Positions 1-8,273 are shown, counted from the first letter of the stretch. The stretch is 11,248 nt of DNA from Tannerella sp. (GCA_031277235.1 JAITMT010000074.1:1-11248); one strand, 5' to 3'. Notes: generated by a model not told the origin, from the letters alone. Made by a program: numbers and translations.

Positions 1-47
1 TGGTTGTGTTTTTACAAATTTTTTGTTATACTATTAATCCTATAATT

Positions 48-3000
48 ATGAAGTTAAAACAGTTTTTTTGTTTTTTATTGATTTCCATCTTTTGCGGAAT
101 CTTTGAACTGCAGGCAAAACCGGAGAAAGTCTTGCCCGAAGCAGGGGTAACGCAACAGAAAGTGAGAGTGAAAGGAAAGGTCATTGACGAAGGCGGCGAA
201 GCCATAGCCGGCGCGACAGTGCAGATTGAAGGAACGACGACGGGCGTCATAACCGATCCCGACGGTATGTTTGAAATGGAAGTACCCGCCCAATGCAGAT
301 TGACGGCTTCGTTTCTCGGAATGGTAACGAAAACAGTGGCGTATAACGGTGAAAAAGAGATTACCATTACGCTGGAATCCAATGCAAAAATGTTGGAAGA
401 AGTTGAAGTAGTGGCGTTTTCCAAGCAGAAGAAGGAAAGCGTCGTCGCCTCCATTTCCACCGTAAAGCCTTCCGAACTGCGCGTGCCGAGCTCCAACTTG
501 ACGACGGCATTTGCAGGACGTGTAGCCGGATTGATTTCGTATCAGTTGAGCGGCGAGCCGGGAGCGGACAATGCCAGTTTCTTCATCCGGGGCATCACGA
601 CTTTCGGTGCGGACGCAAAAAAAGACCCGTTGATTTTGATTGACGGTATGGAACTTGGAACCGAAGATTTGGCGCGGTTGAATACGGACGATATCCAGAG
701 TTTCTCCGTGATGAAAGACGCCTCCGCCACAGCGCTTTACGGCGCCCGCGGAGCAAACGGCGTAATTATGGTAACGACCAAGGAAGGACGCGAGGGAAAA
801 GTTGCCGTCAGCGCCCGTATCGAGAACTCGTTTTCGAGTCCGACACAGATGGTGGAAGTCGCTGATCCCATTACGTTTATGCGCATGCACAACGAGGCGG
901 TAAAAACGCGCGACCCGCTCGGTTTGGCGCTGTACAGCGAAGAAAAAATCATCATGACCGAACGCGGAATGTATCCCGACATGTATCCGGCAACCGACTG
1001 GTACGGTATGATGTTCGATCCGTCCATTTCCAATCAGCGCGCCAATGTGAGTTTGAGCGGCGGCGGCGCCATTGCCCGGTATTATGTGGCGGCAAATATT
1101 ACGAAAGACAACGGAAATATCAAGGTAGATAAACGGAACAATTTCAACTCCAACATCAACCTGCTTAAATATAATGTACGCATGAACGTCAATATTAATT
1201 TGACCAAAACGACAGAACTGATATCCCGCGCCAATATTACATTCGACAATTATACCGGACCTTATGACAGCGGAGCAGATATGTACCGGAAAGTAATGCA
1301 GACCAATCCGGTACTGTTCAAACCGTATTATGAACCGGATGAAGAATATGCTTATGCCAAACACATCCTGTTCGGAAATTATGGAAATGCCGGGTATTTG
1401 AATCCTTATGCTCAAAGTTTGAGAGGCTACAAGGATTATAACCGTTCCCAGGTATTGTCCCAGTTTGAATTGAAGCAAAATTTAAACATGATCACCGAAG
1501 GTCTGACAGCGCGTGCCACCGTGAATTTGGAAAGAAAGTCTGAAGTTACAGTGGCAAGAGGTTATGCTCCGTTCTTTTATAATATTTCATCGTTCAATCC
1601 GCTGACGGAAGAATACAGACTGATGTTATTGAATCCGGGCGGAGGAACGGAATATATTGATTATGGAATATACGATCCGGTAGTCAATTCATCTTTTTAT
1701 CTGGAAGCGGCTGCGGAATGGAACCGCCAATTCGACAAACACTCGTTAGGCGCTTTATTGGTTTATACGATGCGTGACGAAAAGGTAGGGTTTGCCCAAA
1801 GTTTGCAACTGTCCCTGCCCAACCGCAATATCGGACTTGCGGGACGTTTGGCTTACAACTTCGATACGCGCTATTTCCTCGAATTTGACTTTGGATACAA
1901 CGGCTCGGAACGTTTTGCCAAGAAAAACCGTTGGGGCTTTTTCCCTGCCGTTGCAGCCGGCTGGATGCTTTCCAACGAAGGTTTCTTCGAACCGTTGAAA
2001 GATGTATTCACCACGTTCAAATTGAAAGGAACGTACGGATTGGTCGGCTCGGACGCCATCGGAAGCAACGATGACCGTTTCTATTATCTGTCGCAAGTCA
2101 ATATGGCTGCGTCAAGAGCGGTAAACTGGGGTGAATTTATGAGTTACAATCCGCTGGGAATTTCCGTTAGCCGTTATCCCAATGAAGAAATCGGCTGGGA
2201 AACTTCCTACAAGACCAATCTGGGACTTGAGTTTGAAACCAAAGGCGGTTTGTCGGGAAATTTTGAAGTCTATCGCGAAAGACGCGAAAACATTCTGATT
2301 AACCGTATTATTCCGAGTACGATGGGTATCATCCCCGCCGTAAAGGCAAATATGGGCGTCGGTCAAGGGCAGGGAATTGATTTGGAACTCAATTACGAAA
2401 AAAATGTGAATAAAGACCTTTGGTTTATCGGGCGCGGAACATTTACGCTGACCAAATCCAAAGTCCTCGAATGGGAAGAGCCGGATTATACGAATACACC
2501 CTGGCTTTCAAGGGTAGGGAAACCGGTTAATCAGGCATGGGGATTGATTGCCGAGCGCCTGTTCATTGACGATATGGAAGTATTCAATTCGCCCACACAA
2601 TTTGGCGTGTATGAGGCTGGCGATATCAAATACCGCGATGTGAACGGCGACGGTAGAATCTCGGATTTGGACAGAGTACCCATCGGCTACCCGACGGAGC
2701 CCGAAATCAATTACGGATTCGGACTTTCAGCCGGTTACAAGGACTTTGACTTCTCATTCTTCTTTACCGGACAAGCCCGGAAATCTTTCTGGCCGTATCT
2801 CACAGGTAACGGTAACATTACACCTTTCATGGACGGCTCTTATGTAGGCACCGGAAATGATGGATGGGTAGGTCAAAATGCTATTTTACAAGTAATTGCT
2901 GACAGTTACTGGTCGGAAACGAACCGAGATCCGTATGCTTTCTGGCCCCGGCTGGCAAATTATTGGATAGATAATAATATACAGGGAAGTACCTGGTTTA

Positions 3001-3224
3001 TGCAGGATGCTTCGTTCCTGCGGCTGAAAACGGTGGAAATCGGTTATACGGTGCCGGAAAATATCCTGAAAAAGACGCTGTTGAACAATTTCCGCGTCTA
3101 TGTGAGCGGTACGAACCTGTATTGCTGGAGCGGCTTTAAACTGTGGGATCCCGAAATGGGCGGTGAAGGTTTGGGATATCCGCTGCAACGGGTTATTAAT
3201 GTGGGAATTACGGTAGGAATTTGA
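48..3224 (+). CDS. SusC/RagA-family TonB-dependent outer-membrane transporter
   Basis: A 1058-residue outer-membrane importer that would take up oligosaccharide or peptide ligands using TonB energy, with the SusD-like lipoprotein encoded next as its lid. ATG at 48 is chosen because it opens a signal peptide (MKLKQFFCFLLISIFCG, cleavage near residue 30); the in-frame GTG at 6 only adds residues before it. A carboxypeptidase-regulatory-like domain spans about residues 39-121 (VKGKVIDEGGEAIAGATVQI), followed by a TonB-box-like stretch near 115-125 (LEEVEVVAFS). The plug domain carries the family signature DASATALYGARGANG at 224-238. The rest is beta-barrel, including the loop DVNGDGRISD near 864-873 that is frequent in SusC proteins. 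The protein ends in a hydrophobic strand (VINVGITVGI). Length fits the family (about 950-1100). There is no N-terminal STN signalling domain, so direct sigma/anti-sigma coupling is not expected. The family is certain; the substrate is unknown. Confidence 0.97.
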   Translation: MKLKQFFCFLLISIFCGIFELQAKPEKVLPEAGVTQQKVRVKGKVIDEGGEAIAGATVQIEGTTTGVITDPDGMFEMEVPAQCRLTASFLGMVTKTVAYNGEKEITITLESNAKMLEEVEVVAFSKQKKESVVASISTVKPSELRVPSSNLTTAFAGRVAGLISYQLSGEPGADNASFFIRGITTFGADAKKDPLILIDGMELGTEDLARLNTDDIQSFSVMKDASATALYGARGANGVIMVTTKEGREGKVAVSARIENSFSSPTQMVEVADPITFMRMHNEAVKTRDPLGLALYSEEKIIMTERGMYPDMYPATDWYGMMFDPSISNQRANVSLSGGGAIARYYVAANITKDNGNIKVDKRNNFNSNINLLKYNVRMNVNINLTKTTELISRANITFDNYTGPYDSGADMYRKVMQTNPVLFKPYYEPDEEYAYAKHILFGNYGNAGYLNPYAQSLRGYKDYNRSQVLSQFELKQNLNMITEGLTARATVNLERKSEVTVARGYAPFFYNISSFNPLTEEYRLMLLNPGGGTEYIDYGIYDPVVNSSFYLEAAAEWNRQFDKHSLGALLVYTMRDEKVGFAQSLQLSLPNRNIGLAGRLAYNFDTRYFLEFDFGYNGSERFAKKNRWGFFPAVAAGWMLSNEGFFEPLKDVFTTFKLKGTYGLVGSDAIGSNDDRFYYLSQVNMAASRAVNWGEFMSYNPLGISVSRYPNEEIGWETSYKTNLGLEFETKGGLSGNFEVYRERRENILINRIIPSTMGIIPAVKANMGVGQGQGIDLELNYEKNVNKDLWFIGRGTFTLTKSKVLEWEEPDYTNTPWLSRVGKPVNQAWGLIAERLFIDDMEVFNSPTQFGVYEAGDIKYRDVNGDGRISDLDRVPIGYPTEPEINYGFGLSAGYKDFDFSFFFTGQARKSFWPYLTGNGNITPFMDGSYVGTGNDGWVGQNAILQVIADSYWSETNRDPYAFWPRLANYWIDNNIQGSTWFMQDASFLRLKTVEIGYTVPENILKKTLLNNFRVYVSGTNLYCWSGFKLWDPEMGGEGLGYPLQRVINVGITVGI

Positions 3225-3229
3225 GGAGT

Positions 3230-3300
3230 TTAAAGCCTCCCCTAACCCCTCCGAAGGAGGGGAATTTCTCCCCTTCGGGGAGGGCTGGGGAGGGACTTAA
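3230..3300. repeat. GC-rich REP-like double-hairpin inverted repeat
   Basis: Two arms of about 35 bases (3230-3264 and 3266-3300) are imperfect reverse complements of each other, starting TTAAAGCCTCCCC and ending GGGGAGGGACTTAA. Each arm also folds by itself. CCCCTCC (3246-3252) pairs with GGAGGGG (3256-3262) across a GAA loop, and CTCCCC (3268-3273) pairs with GGGGAG (3277-3282) across a TTC loop. The G/C runs contrast sharply with the A/T-rich leader on its right. From memory, similar C-run/G-run palindromes are dispersed between genes in many Bacteroidota genomes, so I read it as a REP/MITE-type interspersed repeat. It lies 5 bases after the transporter stop codon and could act as an mRNA-stabilising or partly attenuating structure. 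No T-tract follows, so it is not a canonical terminator. Confidence 0.75.
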
Positions 3301-3356
3301 TTTTCAAATCTTCAAATAATAAGAAATATGAATTTAGAATTAAAAAAATATAAATT

Positions 3357-5276
3357 ATGAAATATATACATAAAATATGGCTGGTTGCGGTAGCGGGATT
3401 GTTTTTGTACAGTTGTGATTATCTGGATGTTGTACCGGATAATGTGGCTACGCTCGACAATGCCTTTGCCGACCGCTACACCACCGAACAGTTTTTGGTA
3501 AACTGCTATTGGGGAATGCCCAAATCGGCAGGATGGAACGAGAATCCGGGCGTGTTCGGCGCTCTGGAAATGTGTTTCAATAAAGAGGGACAAACCCAGG
3601 GCGGCATGCAGTTCGCTCTCGGATTTGACAATGCCGTTAGCCCGAGAATTGACTACTGGGGCGGTAAGGGAGATATGATCAGGACGCTTTACGGCGGTAT
3701 CAACGATTGCAATACCTTCATGGAGCATGTGATGGATGTTGGGGACTTGAATACCTTCCAGAAAAACAGGATGTTCAACGAAGCAAAACTCATCAAAGCC
3801 TATATGCACTTTTATTTGCTGAGTTTTTACGGTCCCATCTGTCCGTTGCGCGAAAACATGCCGGTTAATGCCTCTACACAGGGCGTTCGCGTTTATCGGG
3901 AAAAGGTGGACGACGGTTTTGCCTACGTTTTGCAATTGATAGACGAGGTGATCGCCAGCAATGCGCTTCCCGCTACGATTCTGAATACGACGACCGAACT
4001 GGGACGTTTCACGCAAAGCGTAGCCTACTTTTTGAGGGCTAAGGTATTGATTTACTGGGCAAGTCCGCTGTTTAACGGCAATACGGACTACAACAGTTTT
4101 CTCGACCACAACGGCGAGCCGTTCTTCAATCAGACGTATGATCCTACACGCTGGGAGAGAGCGGCTGAGGCTTGTAAACAGGCGATTGACGTTTGCACCA
4201 CCAACGGTATCCGCCTGTATCAGCCCTCGGATTACGTAACCGCCAAAATATTGCCGGAAGAAATTTTGCAGATTCAGACCTTGAGAGGAAGCGTCAGCGA
4301 GCGCTGGAATGTGGAAATCGTTTGGGGCAATTCTTCGTATCCGGCAAGTTGGGGCAACATACAAAGCGAGAGTATGGCGCGACTGGAGCAGGGAACCGCA
4401 GCTTCTGCGGCGAGCCGGTTCAGCGTGCCGTTTGCCCACGTGGACAGATTTTATTCCAAAAACGGCGTGCCGATTGACGAAGACAGGGAATATGATTACA
4501 GCAACCGTTTCAACATCAGAACCGGCGATTTTGAACACCGCTATTACGTCAGGCAAAATGAACAGACGGCGGCAATGAATTTCGACCGCGAGCCGCGATT
4601 CTATTCGACGCTCGGCTTCGACCGGGGCATCTGGTACGGAAATCATTACAACAATACGCCCGACGACCCGGCAGAGTGCCTTTTCCCGAGAGCGCGTTTC
4701 GGCGAATTTTCATCGGTATTCCAGCCGGGCGAATACAATGTTACGGGTTATTTTACCAAGAAACTGGTCAGTCTCGAAACGATGTACCGCGACCCGCAAT
4801 CGGTCGCGTGGGTCAGTTATCCATGGCCCGACATGCGTTTTGCCGATTTGTTGCTGTGGTGTTCCGAAGCGTTGAACGAGGCAAAAGCGGCTCCCGACGC
4901 CGAAGTCTATGAATATATTGACAGGGTGCGCGAGCGTGCCGGACTGGAAGGCGTTGCGGAAAGTTGGCAAAAGTATTCCAACAATCCGAACAAACCGGCG
5001 ACCAAAGCGGGCATGCGCGAAATCATTCAGCGGGAACGGAACATAGAATTTGCCTGCGAGGGCATTTATTATTGGGACAGCCATCGCTGGAAAACGGCTT
5101 TGCGCGAACAGAACCGCCTGATACAGGGCTGGAATGTGAGCGCTACCGACGTCAATGAATATTATACGGTAGCGACGGTTTACACGCAACGTTTCACCGT
5201 TAGAGACTATTTTGCGCCGATTCCGGAAAATGATATTGTGAATAACCCGCAACTGGTGCAAAATCCGGGCTGGTAA
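3357..5276 (+). CDS. SusD/RagB-family surface nutrient-binding lipoprotein
   Basis: A 639-residue lipoprotein, the usual partner and lid of the SusC-type transporter encoded just upstream. It should sit on the cell surface and bind the ligand. The signal peptide has a lipobox LYSC with Cys20 as the lipidated residue, followed by DYLDVVPDN, a typical SusD start. The N-terminal half has the helical TPR-like features of the family (for example AKLIKAYMHFYLLSFYGPI and RFTQSVAYFLRAKVLIYWAS). The C-terminal SusD/RagB signature appears near residues 556-580 (IIQRERNIEFACEGIYYWDS, then HRWKT). The extreme C-terminus NPQLVQNPGW matches the characteristic family ending. ATG at 3357 is the start directly before the signal peptide; the leader is A/T-rich with no Shine-Dalgarno motif, normal for Bacteroidota. 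It is separated from the transporter gene by 132 bases holding a palindromic repeat. Family certain, ligand unknown. Confidence 0.97.
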   Translation: MKYIHKIWLVAVAGLFLYSCDYLDVVPDNVATLDNAFADRYTTEQFLVNCYWGMPKSAGWNENPGVFGALEMCFNKEGQTQGGMQFALGFDNAVSPRIDYWGGKGDMIRTLYGGINDCNTFMEHVMDVGDLNTFQKNRMFNEAKLIKAYMHFYLLSFYGPICPLRENMPVNASTQGVRVYREKVDDGFAYVLQLIDEVIASNALPATILNTTTELGRFTQSVAYFLRAKVLIYWASPLFNGNTDYNSFLDHNGEPFFNQTYDPTRWERAAEACKQAIDVCTTNGIRLYQPSDYVTAKILPEEILQIQTLRGSVSERWNVEIVWGNSSYPASWGNIQSESMARLEQGTAASAASRFSVPFAHVDRFYSKNGVPIDEDREYDYSNRFNIRTGDFEHRYYVRQNEQTAAMNFDREPRFYSTLGFDRGIWYGNHYNNTPDDPAECLFPRARFGEFSSVFQPGEYNVTGYFTKKLVSLETMYRDPQSVAWVSYPWPDMRFADLLLWCSEALNEAKAAPDAEVYEYIDRVRERAGLEGVAESWQKYSNNPNKPATKAGMREIIQRERNIEFACEGIYYWDSHRWKTALREQNRLIQGWNVSATDVNEYYTVATVYTQRFTVRDYFAPIPENDIVNNPQLVQNPGW

Positions 5277-5346
5277 AATCGAGTTTAATGTTTAATTATT
5301 GGAAAAATAGAGTTTAGAATTGTTAGTAAAATCAAGTTTAATGTTT
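5274..5346 (+). repeat. Direct repeat pair in the leader of the third gene
   Basis: TAAAATCGAGTTTAATGTTT (5274-5293) recurs as TAAAATCAAGTTTAATGTTT (5327-5346) with one mismatch in 20, offset by 53 bases. The first copy includes the SusD stop codon TAA. The second lies just before the start codon of the next lipoprotein at 5362. The stretch between the copies is A/T-rich and has no ORF. It may be a small tandem duplication of the intercistronic leader. A functional role, such as a binding or translation-enhancing site, is not shown. Confidence 0.6.
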
Positions 5347-5361
5347 CAAATTAAAAAAAAT

Positions 5362-6534
5362 ATGAAAGTAAAATATTATGTAATCGCTATTTCGCTTTTC
5401 TTCCTTTACGGTTGCTACGAAAAGGAATTGACTCCCATCAGCGAAAGTCTTGGCAAACCGGGTCCGGTTACGGAAATTGTAACCGCAGCCATCCCCGGCG
5501 GTGTCGAAGTATCCTATAAGATACCGAACAATGAGGATCTTCTCACGGTAAAGGCTGTTTATACGCTTTCCAACGGGAAAAAATATGAACAGACCAGTTC
5601 TTTTTATGAAAATAAAATTGTCATTCAGGGATTTTATGATACCAAAGAACACGAAGCCATGTTTTATACCGTGAATCGTGCGCAGGTAATGTCCGATCCC
5701 GTAACGGTGAGATTTACGCCGCTCGAATCTCCGCTGGCAAACATTGCGCGCTCCATAGACATTATTCAGGATTTCGGCGGCGCACAGTTCCGCTGGAAAA
5801 ATGAAGACAAGTATCCCATCAATCTGGAGTTTTTCACAACCGATTCAGTAGGTAAAATGCAACTGATACGCATATTGACTTCCGAATTGCCCGAATCCAA
5901 TTTCTCGTTGAGAGGTTACACCCCTACTCCCAGAGATTTTGCCATTGTCGTGCGCGACAACTACGGCAATGCGATAGATACCGTCAGGAAAAATCTCGTG
6001 CCGCTGTTTGAGGAACGTTTCGACAAAAAGAGAATGTCAATCATGAAACTGGCAAACGATGCCAATTTTACGAATTGGGAAGGTTTGGATTCCTACATTA
6101 TTGACGACAATCTGGAAACTTTCGGACACTCGCCCGCCAATGCGCTGCCGGCTGCCTTTACAATTGATATGGGAGTTGTGGGAAAAGTAAGCCGCGTGGT
6201 CTTTTTCAACCGCTTCTTCAATGATTCGTATTACAGTTGGGGAAATCCCAAAGACCTCAAAATTTATGGAAGAACGGAGAAACCGGCGCTTTCCGGCGAC
6301 TGGAACGAATGGGGCGAACCGATCATTGCCGGCGCCCAAATTAAACCTTCGGGATTGCCGAGCGGTACGGATACCGACGAAGACGTCTCCTATGCGGAAG
6401 GAGGTTTCGAGTTTGTGTTTCCGTTGGATGTTGCACCGTTACGTTACATCCGCGTTCAGATTCTCTCCACATGGACAGGTCCTACCTATACACACCCCGC
6501 CGAAGTAGATATTTACGGTGAAGAAGAAAAATAA
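5362..6534 (+). CDS. DUF4959/DUF5126/DUF5000-type surface lipoprotein
   Basis: A 390-residue lipoprotein with lipobox LYGC (Cys18). ATG at 5362 is preferred over an in-frame upstream ATG at 5341 and a TTG at 5320 because it opens the signal peptide directly. The layout matches a family commonly encoded after SusC/SusD pairs. An N-terminal Ig/FN3-like DUF4959 domain covers about residues 25-120 (GGVEVSYKIPNNEDLLTVKA, then VYTLSNGKKYE). A DUF5126-like domain covers about 123-222 (QDFGGAQFRWKNE, SLRGYTPTPRDFAIVVRDNYGN). A C-terminal DUF5000 domain covers about 225-390 and has a galactose-binding-like fold (TFGHSPANALPAAFTIDMG, RYIRVQIL, AEVDIYGEEEK). These domains are expected to be binding modules, so the inferred role is a surface ligand-binding protein cooperating with the import complex. 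The gene lies 85 bases after SusD and 23 before the next gene. Domain names are recalled from sequence resemblance; the ligand is unknown. Confidence 0.88.
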   Translation: MKVKYYVIAISLFFLYGCYEKELTPISESLGKPGPVTEIVTAAIPGGVEVSYKIPNNEDLLTVKAVYTLSNGKKYEQTSSFYENKIVIQGFYDTKEHEAMFYTVNRAQVMSDPVTVRFTPLESPLANIARSIDIIQDFGGAQFRWKNEDKYPINLEFFTTDSVGKMQLIRILTSELPESNFSLRGYTPTPRDFAIVVRDNYGNAIDTVRKNLVPLFEERFDKKRMSIMKLANDANFTNWEGLDSYIIDDNLETFGHSPANALPAAFTIDMGVVGKVSRVVFFNRFFNDSYYSWGNPKDLKIYGRTEKPALSGDWNEWGEPIIAGAQIKPSGLPSGTDTDEDVSYAEGGFEFVFPLDVAPLRYIRVQILSTWTGPTYTHPAEVDIYGEEEK

Positions 6535-6557
6535 AGAAATTTAACAGCATATTGATT

Positions 6558-7688
6558 ATGAATAAATTAAAATATTATATTATTCTTATTTTCACCCTGT
6601 CGCTGGTGTTTTCGTGCGGCGATATGATGAAAATTCACGAGGAATATATCGAAGGCGGCGAAATCGTTTACGCGCCAAGGGTAGATACAAGTATGTTTAT
6701 CGCAGGCAAGGAAAGGGCTTTATTCAGATTCTACCTGTACAACTCTCCCAATGTCAAGAGTGTAGATGTGTACTGGAACAGCAAACTCGATTCGATGATT
6801 ATTCCCGTAACTCCTACGGCAGGGCTTGATTCATTTGATATTTTCATTCCGAATTTGCCGGAAAAATCCTATACTTTTGACTTCAGGACGTCCGATTTGT
6901 ACGGCAATAAATCGTTGTGGGAAACTGCCTTTTGCAATACCTACGGTGCCGTGTATGAGACCACGATTTCCAACCGTCGAATCCGTGAAGTGGTACTGAC
7001 GGAATATGGCGGCGAAATCAACTGGCTCACGGGTGGAGACGGAATAGTCAGGGTAGAAGTGAAATATAAAAAAGCGGACGGTTCAACGGCTACGGTTTAT
7101 ACGGCGGCTAACGAAACGAAGACGCTGTGTCCCGACCCAAGCCCCAACTCTACTTTTGAATACCGGTCGGCATTTATTCCCGAAGGACAGTCTATTGACA
7201 CGTTTTTTGTGGATTGGGTAAGTCCCGAAAATGTTATCCCCGGAGGACTGTTCCTGTATGACCGCAGTTTGTGGACCGTAATTGCCTGCTCCGACCAGAC
7301 TGCCAGCGACGGCGGCGGCATGACAACCGTCATTGACGGAGACGTCAATTCATACTGGCATTCGCAGTGGGATAACGGTAATGCTCCTGTTCCCCACTGG
7401 GTTATGATTGATTTCGGCAAAGAACTCTATGCCTCTAAATTCGACCTGTACCGTCGCGTCAATAACACGGACAACAAGAATGTAGAATTGTATCTCGGCA
7501 ATTCTCCGGACGCAGACAATGGCGAATGGACGAAAGTCGGTGAAACGGTTATCACGGATAACAAAATGGAAGTCAATTCTTTGGATAAATCCGTAACGGG
7601 GCGTTATCTGAAAATTGTGTTCGTTAACAGTAACCGCGACCCGTTCACCAACCTTGCCGAAATTTATATGTACGGCGGAAGTTTGTAA
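6558..7688 (+). CDS. DUF4998 and discoidin (F5/8 type C) surface lipoprotein
   Basis: A 376-residue lipoprotein with lipobox VFSC (Cys20). ATG at 6558 starts the signal peptide; a TTG codon two codons earlier is a less likely start. Residues of about 22-215 resemble DUF4998 (a MMKIHEEYIEGGEIVYAPRV start, then RALFRFYLYNSPNVKSVDVY, then WN), probably paired Ig-like modules. From about residue 235 to the end there is a discoidin/F5-8 type C domain with the motifs TVIDGDVNSYWHSQW, HWVMIDFGKELYASKFDLYR, RYLKIVFVNS and AEIYMYGG. Such domains often bind sugars or glycoconjugates, so a glycan-binding role on the cell surface is the best inference. The gene is 23 bases behind the DUF5000 lipoprotein and 20 ahead of the next, clearly the same transcript. 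No catalytic motif was seen. The discoidin call is strong and the DUF4998 call moderately strong. Confidence 0.88.
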   Translation: MNKLKYYIILIFTLSLVFSCGDMMKIHEEYIEGGEIVYAPRVDTSMFIAGKERALFRFYLYNSPNVKSVDVYWNSKLDSMIIPVTPTAGLDSFDIFIPNLPEKSYTFDFRTSDLYGNKSLWETAFCNTYGAVYETTISNRRIREVVLTEYGGEINWLTGGDGIVRVEVKYKKADGSTATVYTAANETKTLCPDPSPNSTFEYRSAFIPEGQSIDTFFVDWVSPENVIPGGLFLYDRSLWTVIACSDQTASDGGGMTTVIDGDVNSYWHSQWDNGNAPVPHWVMIDFGKELYASKFDLYRRVNNTDNKNVELYLGNSPDADNGEWTKVGETVITDNKMEVNSLDKSVTGRYLKIVFVNSNRDPFTNLAEIYMYGGSL

Positions 7689-7708
7689 AAATTTTCAAGT
7701 TGATAATT

Positions 7709-8149
7709 ATGAAGAAAACAATCTTATTCATTCTGGCAATACCCTTATTGTTTGCCGGTTGCGGAACGTCCAAGAATATGCAACTGAATAATAACACATT
7801 GACGGGTATTTGGCGAACTTACCATAACATAAATCCGTATGACAGTATAGATAATGTATATGGCAGGCTGGAAGCGGGAGATTTGCATAAAATCCTGGAC
7901 GCGAACGGTCAGTTGACGTTGCTGCTGGTGCAACCCCGGGGTTCAAAAATCGTTGGCTACGGCACTTATACCATATTGTCGCCTACCGAATATGTTGAAC
8001 ATGTGGAACAACTTTATACCAATCACGATTTTTCGGGCAAGGATAATAAAATAACCGTCAAGTTTGTGGACGACAACACGATTCTTGTGACTTATGGGGC
8101 TGGTACTGTCAATGAAATTTGGAAAAGGGTTGAACGGGGAATACCTTGA
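7709..8149 (+). CDS. Small lipoprotein, DUF4488-like (lipocalin-type)
   Basis: A 146-residue lipoprotein, last gene of the operon. ATG at 7709 begins the signal peptide MKKTILFILAIPLLFAGC with Cys18 as the lipidated residue; a TTG at 7700 is in frame but adds nothing useful. The mature part reads as a small beta-rich protein: TGIWRTYHNI, LHKILDANGQLTLLLVQPRG, then IVGYGTYTILSPTEYVEHVE, then ITVKFVDDNTILVTYG and a closing EIWKRVERG. The order 'G.W... KIL...G... GTY.. .YVEH... N.. W.RV' resembles DUF4488 lipoproteins of Bacteroidales, which look like small lipocalin-like barrels. That assignment is from memory and not certain. No catalytic residues can be named. Its position 20 bases after the discoidin lipoprotein and just before the terminator says it is co-expressed with the import system. 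The function is unknown. Confidence 0.75.
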   Translation: MKKTILFILAIPLLFAGCGTSKNMQLNNNTLTGIWRTYHNINPYDSIDNVYGRLEAGDLHKILDANGQLTLLLVQPRGSKIVGYGTYTILSPTEYVEHVEQLYTNHDFSGKDNKITVKFVDDNTILVTYGAGTVNEIWKRVERGIP

Positions 8150-8167
8150 AAGTTCTTAATTCAAAGG

Positions 8168-8210
8168 ACAAAGAGCGCAGAGAAGATAATCTTTGCGCTC
8201 TTTGTGTTTT
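8168..8210 (+). terminator. Rho-independent terminator of the SusC/SusD operon
   Basis: ACAAAGAGCGCA (8168-8179) pairs perfectly with TGCGCTCTTTGT (8194-8205), giving a 12-bp stem. AAGA and TCTT inside the loop (8183-8186 with 8190-8193) can extend it. A T-rich tail GTGTTTTCTT follows. It starts 18 bases after the stop codon of the small lipoprotein gene and closes the operon. Confidence 0.85.
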
Positions 8211-8273
8211 CTTAACGGGAGAAGAAAGGGACAAAAGAATATTTGAAAACCGGATTGAAAAAAAATCCATTTT

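Noticed and set aside
6..47. GTG at 6 as start of the transporter
   Set aside because: The extra 14 residues precede a complete signal peptide beginning at ATG 48, so they are more likely untranslated leader.
75..1478. Long open frame (467 codons) on the - strand under the transporter gene
   Set aside because: It lies wholly antisense to a clear SusC gene, its translation has no recognisable domain or signal peptide, and long antisense frames commonly arise from codon bias.
3303..3317. Short direct repeat TTCAAAT-c-TTCAAAT before the SusD gene
   Set aside because: A seven-base A/T-rich repeat is expected by chance in such leaders.
3312..4646. Long open frame (444 codons) on the - strand under the SusD gene
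   Set aside because: It is antisense to an unambiguous SusD gene, is low in recognisable motifs and has no plausible start context.
8252..8268. GGATT/AATCC hairpin followed by a T-run as a second terminator
   Set aside because: The stem is only 5 bp and overlaps an A- and T-rich promoter region. The perfect 12-bp hairpin at 8168-8205 already explains termination.
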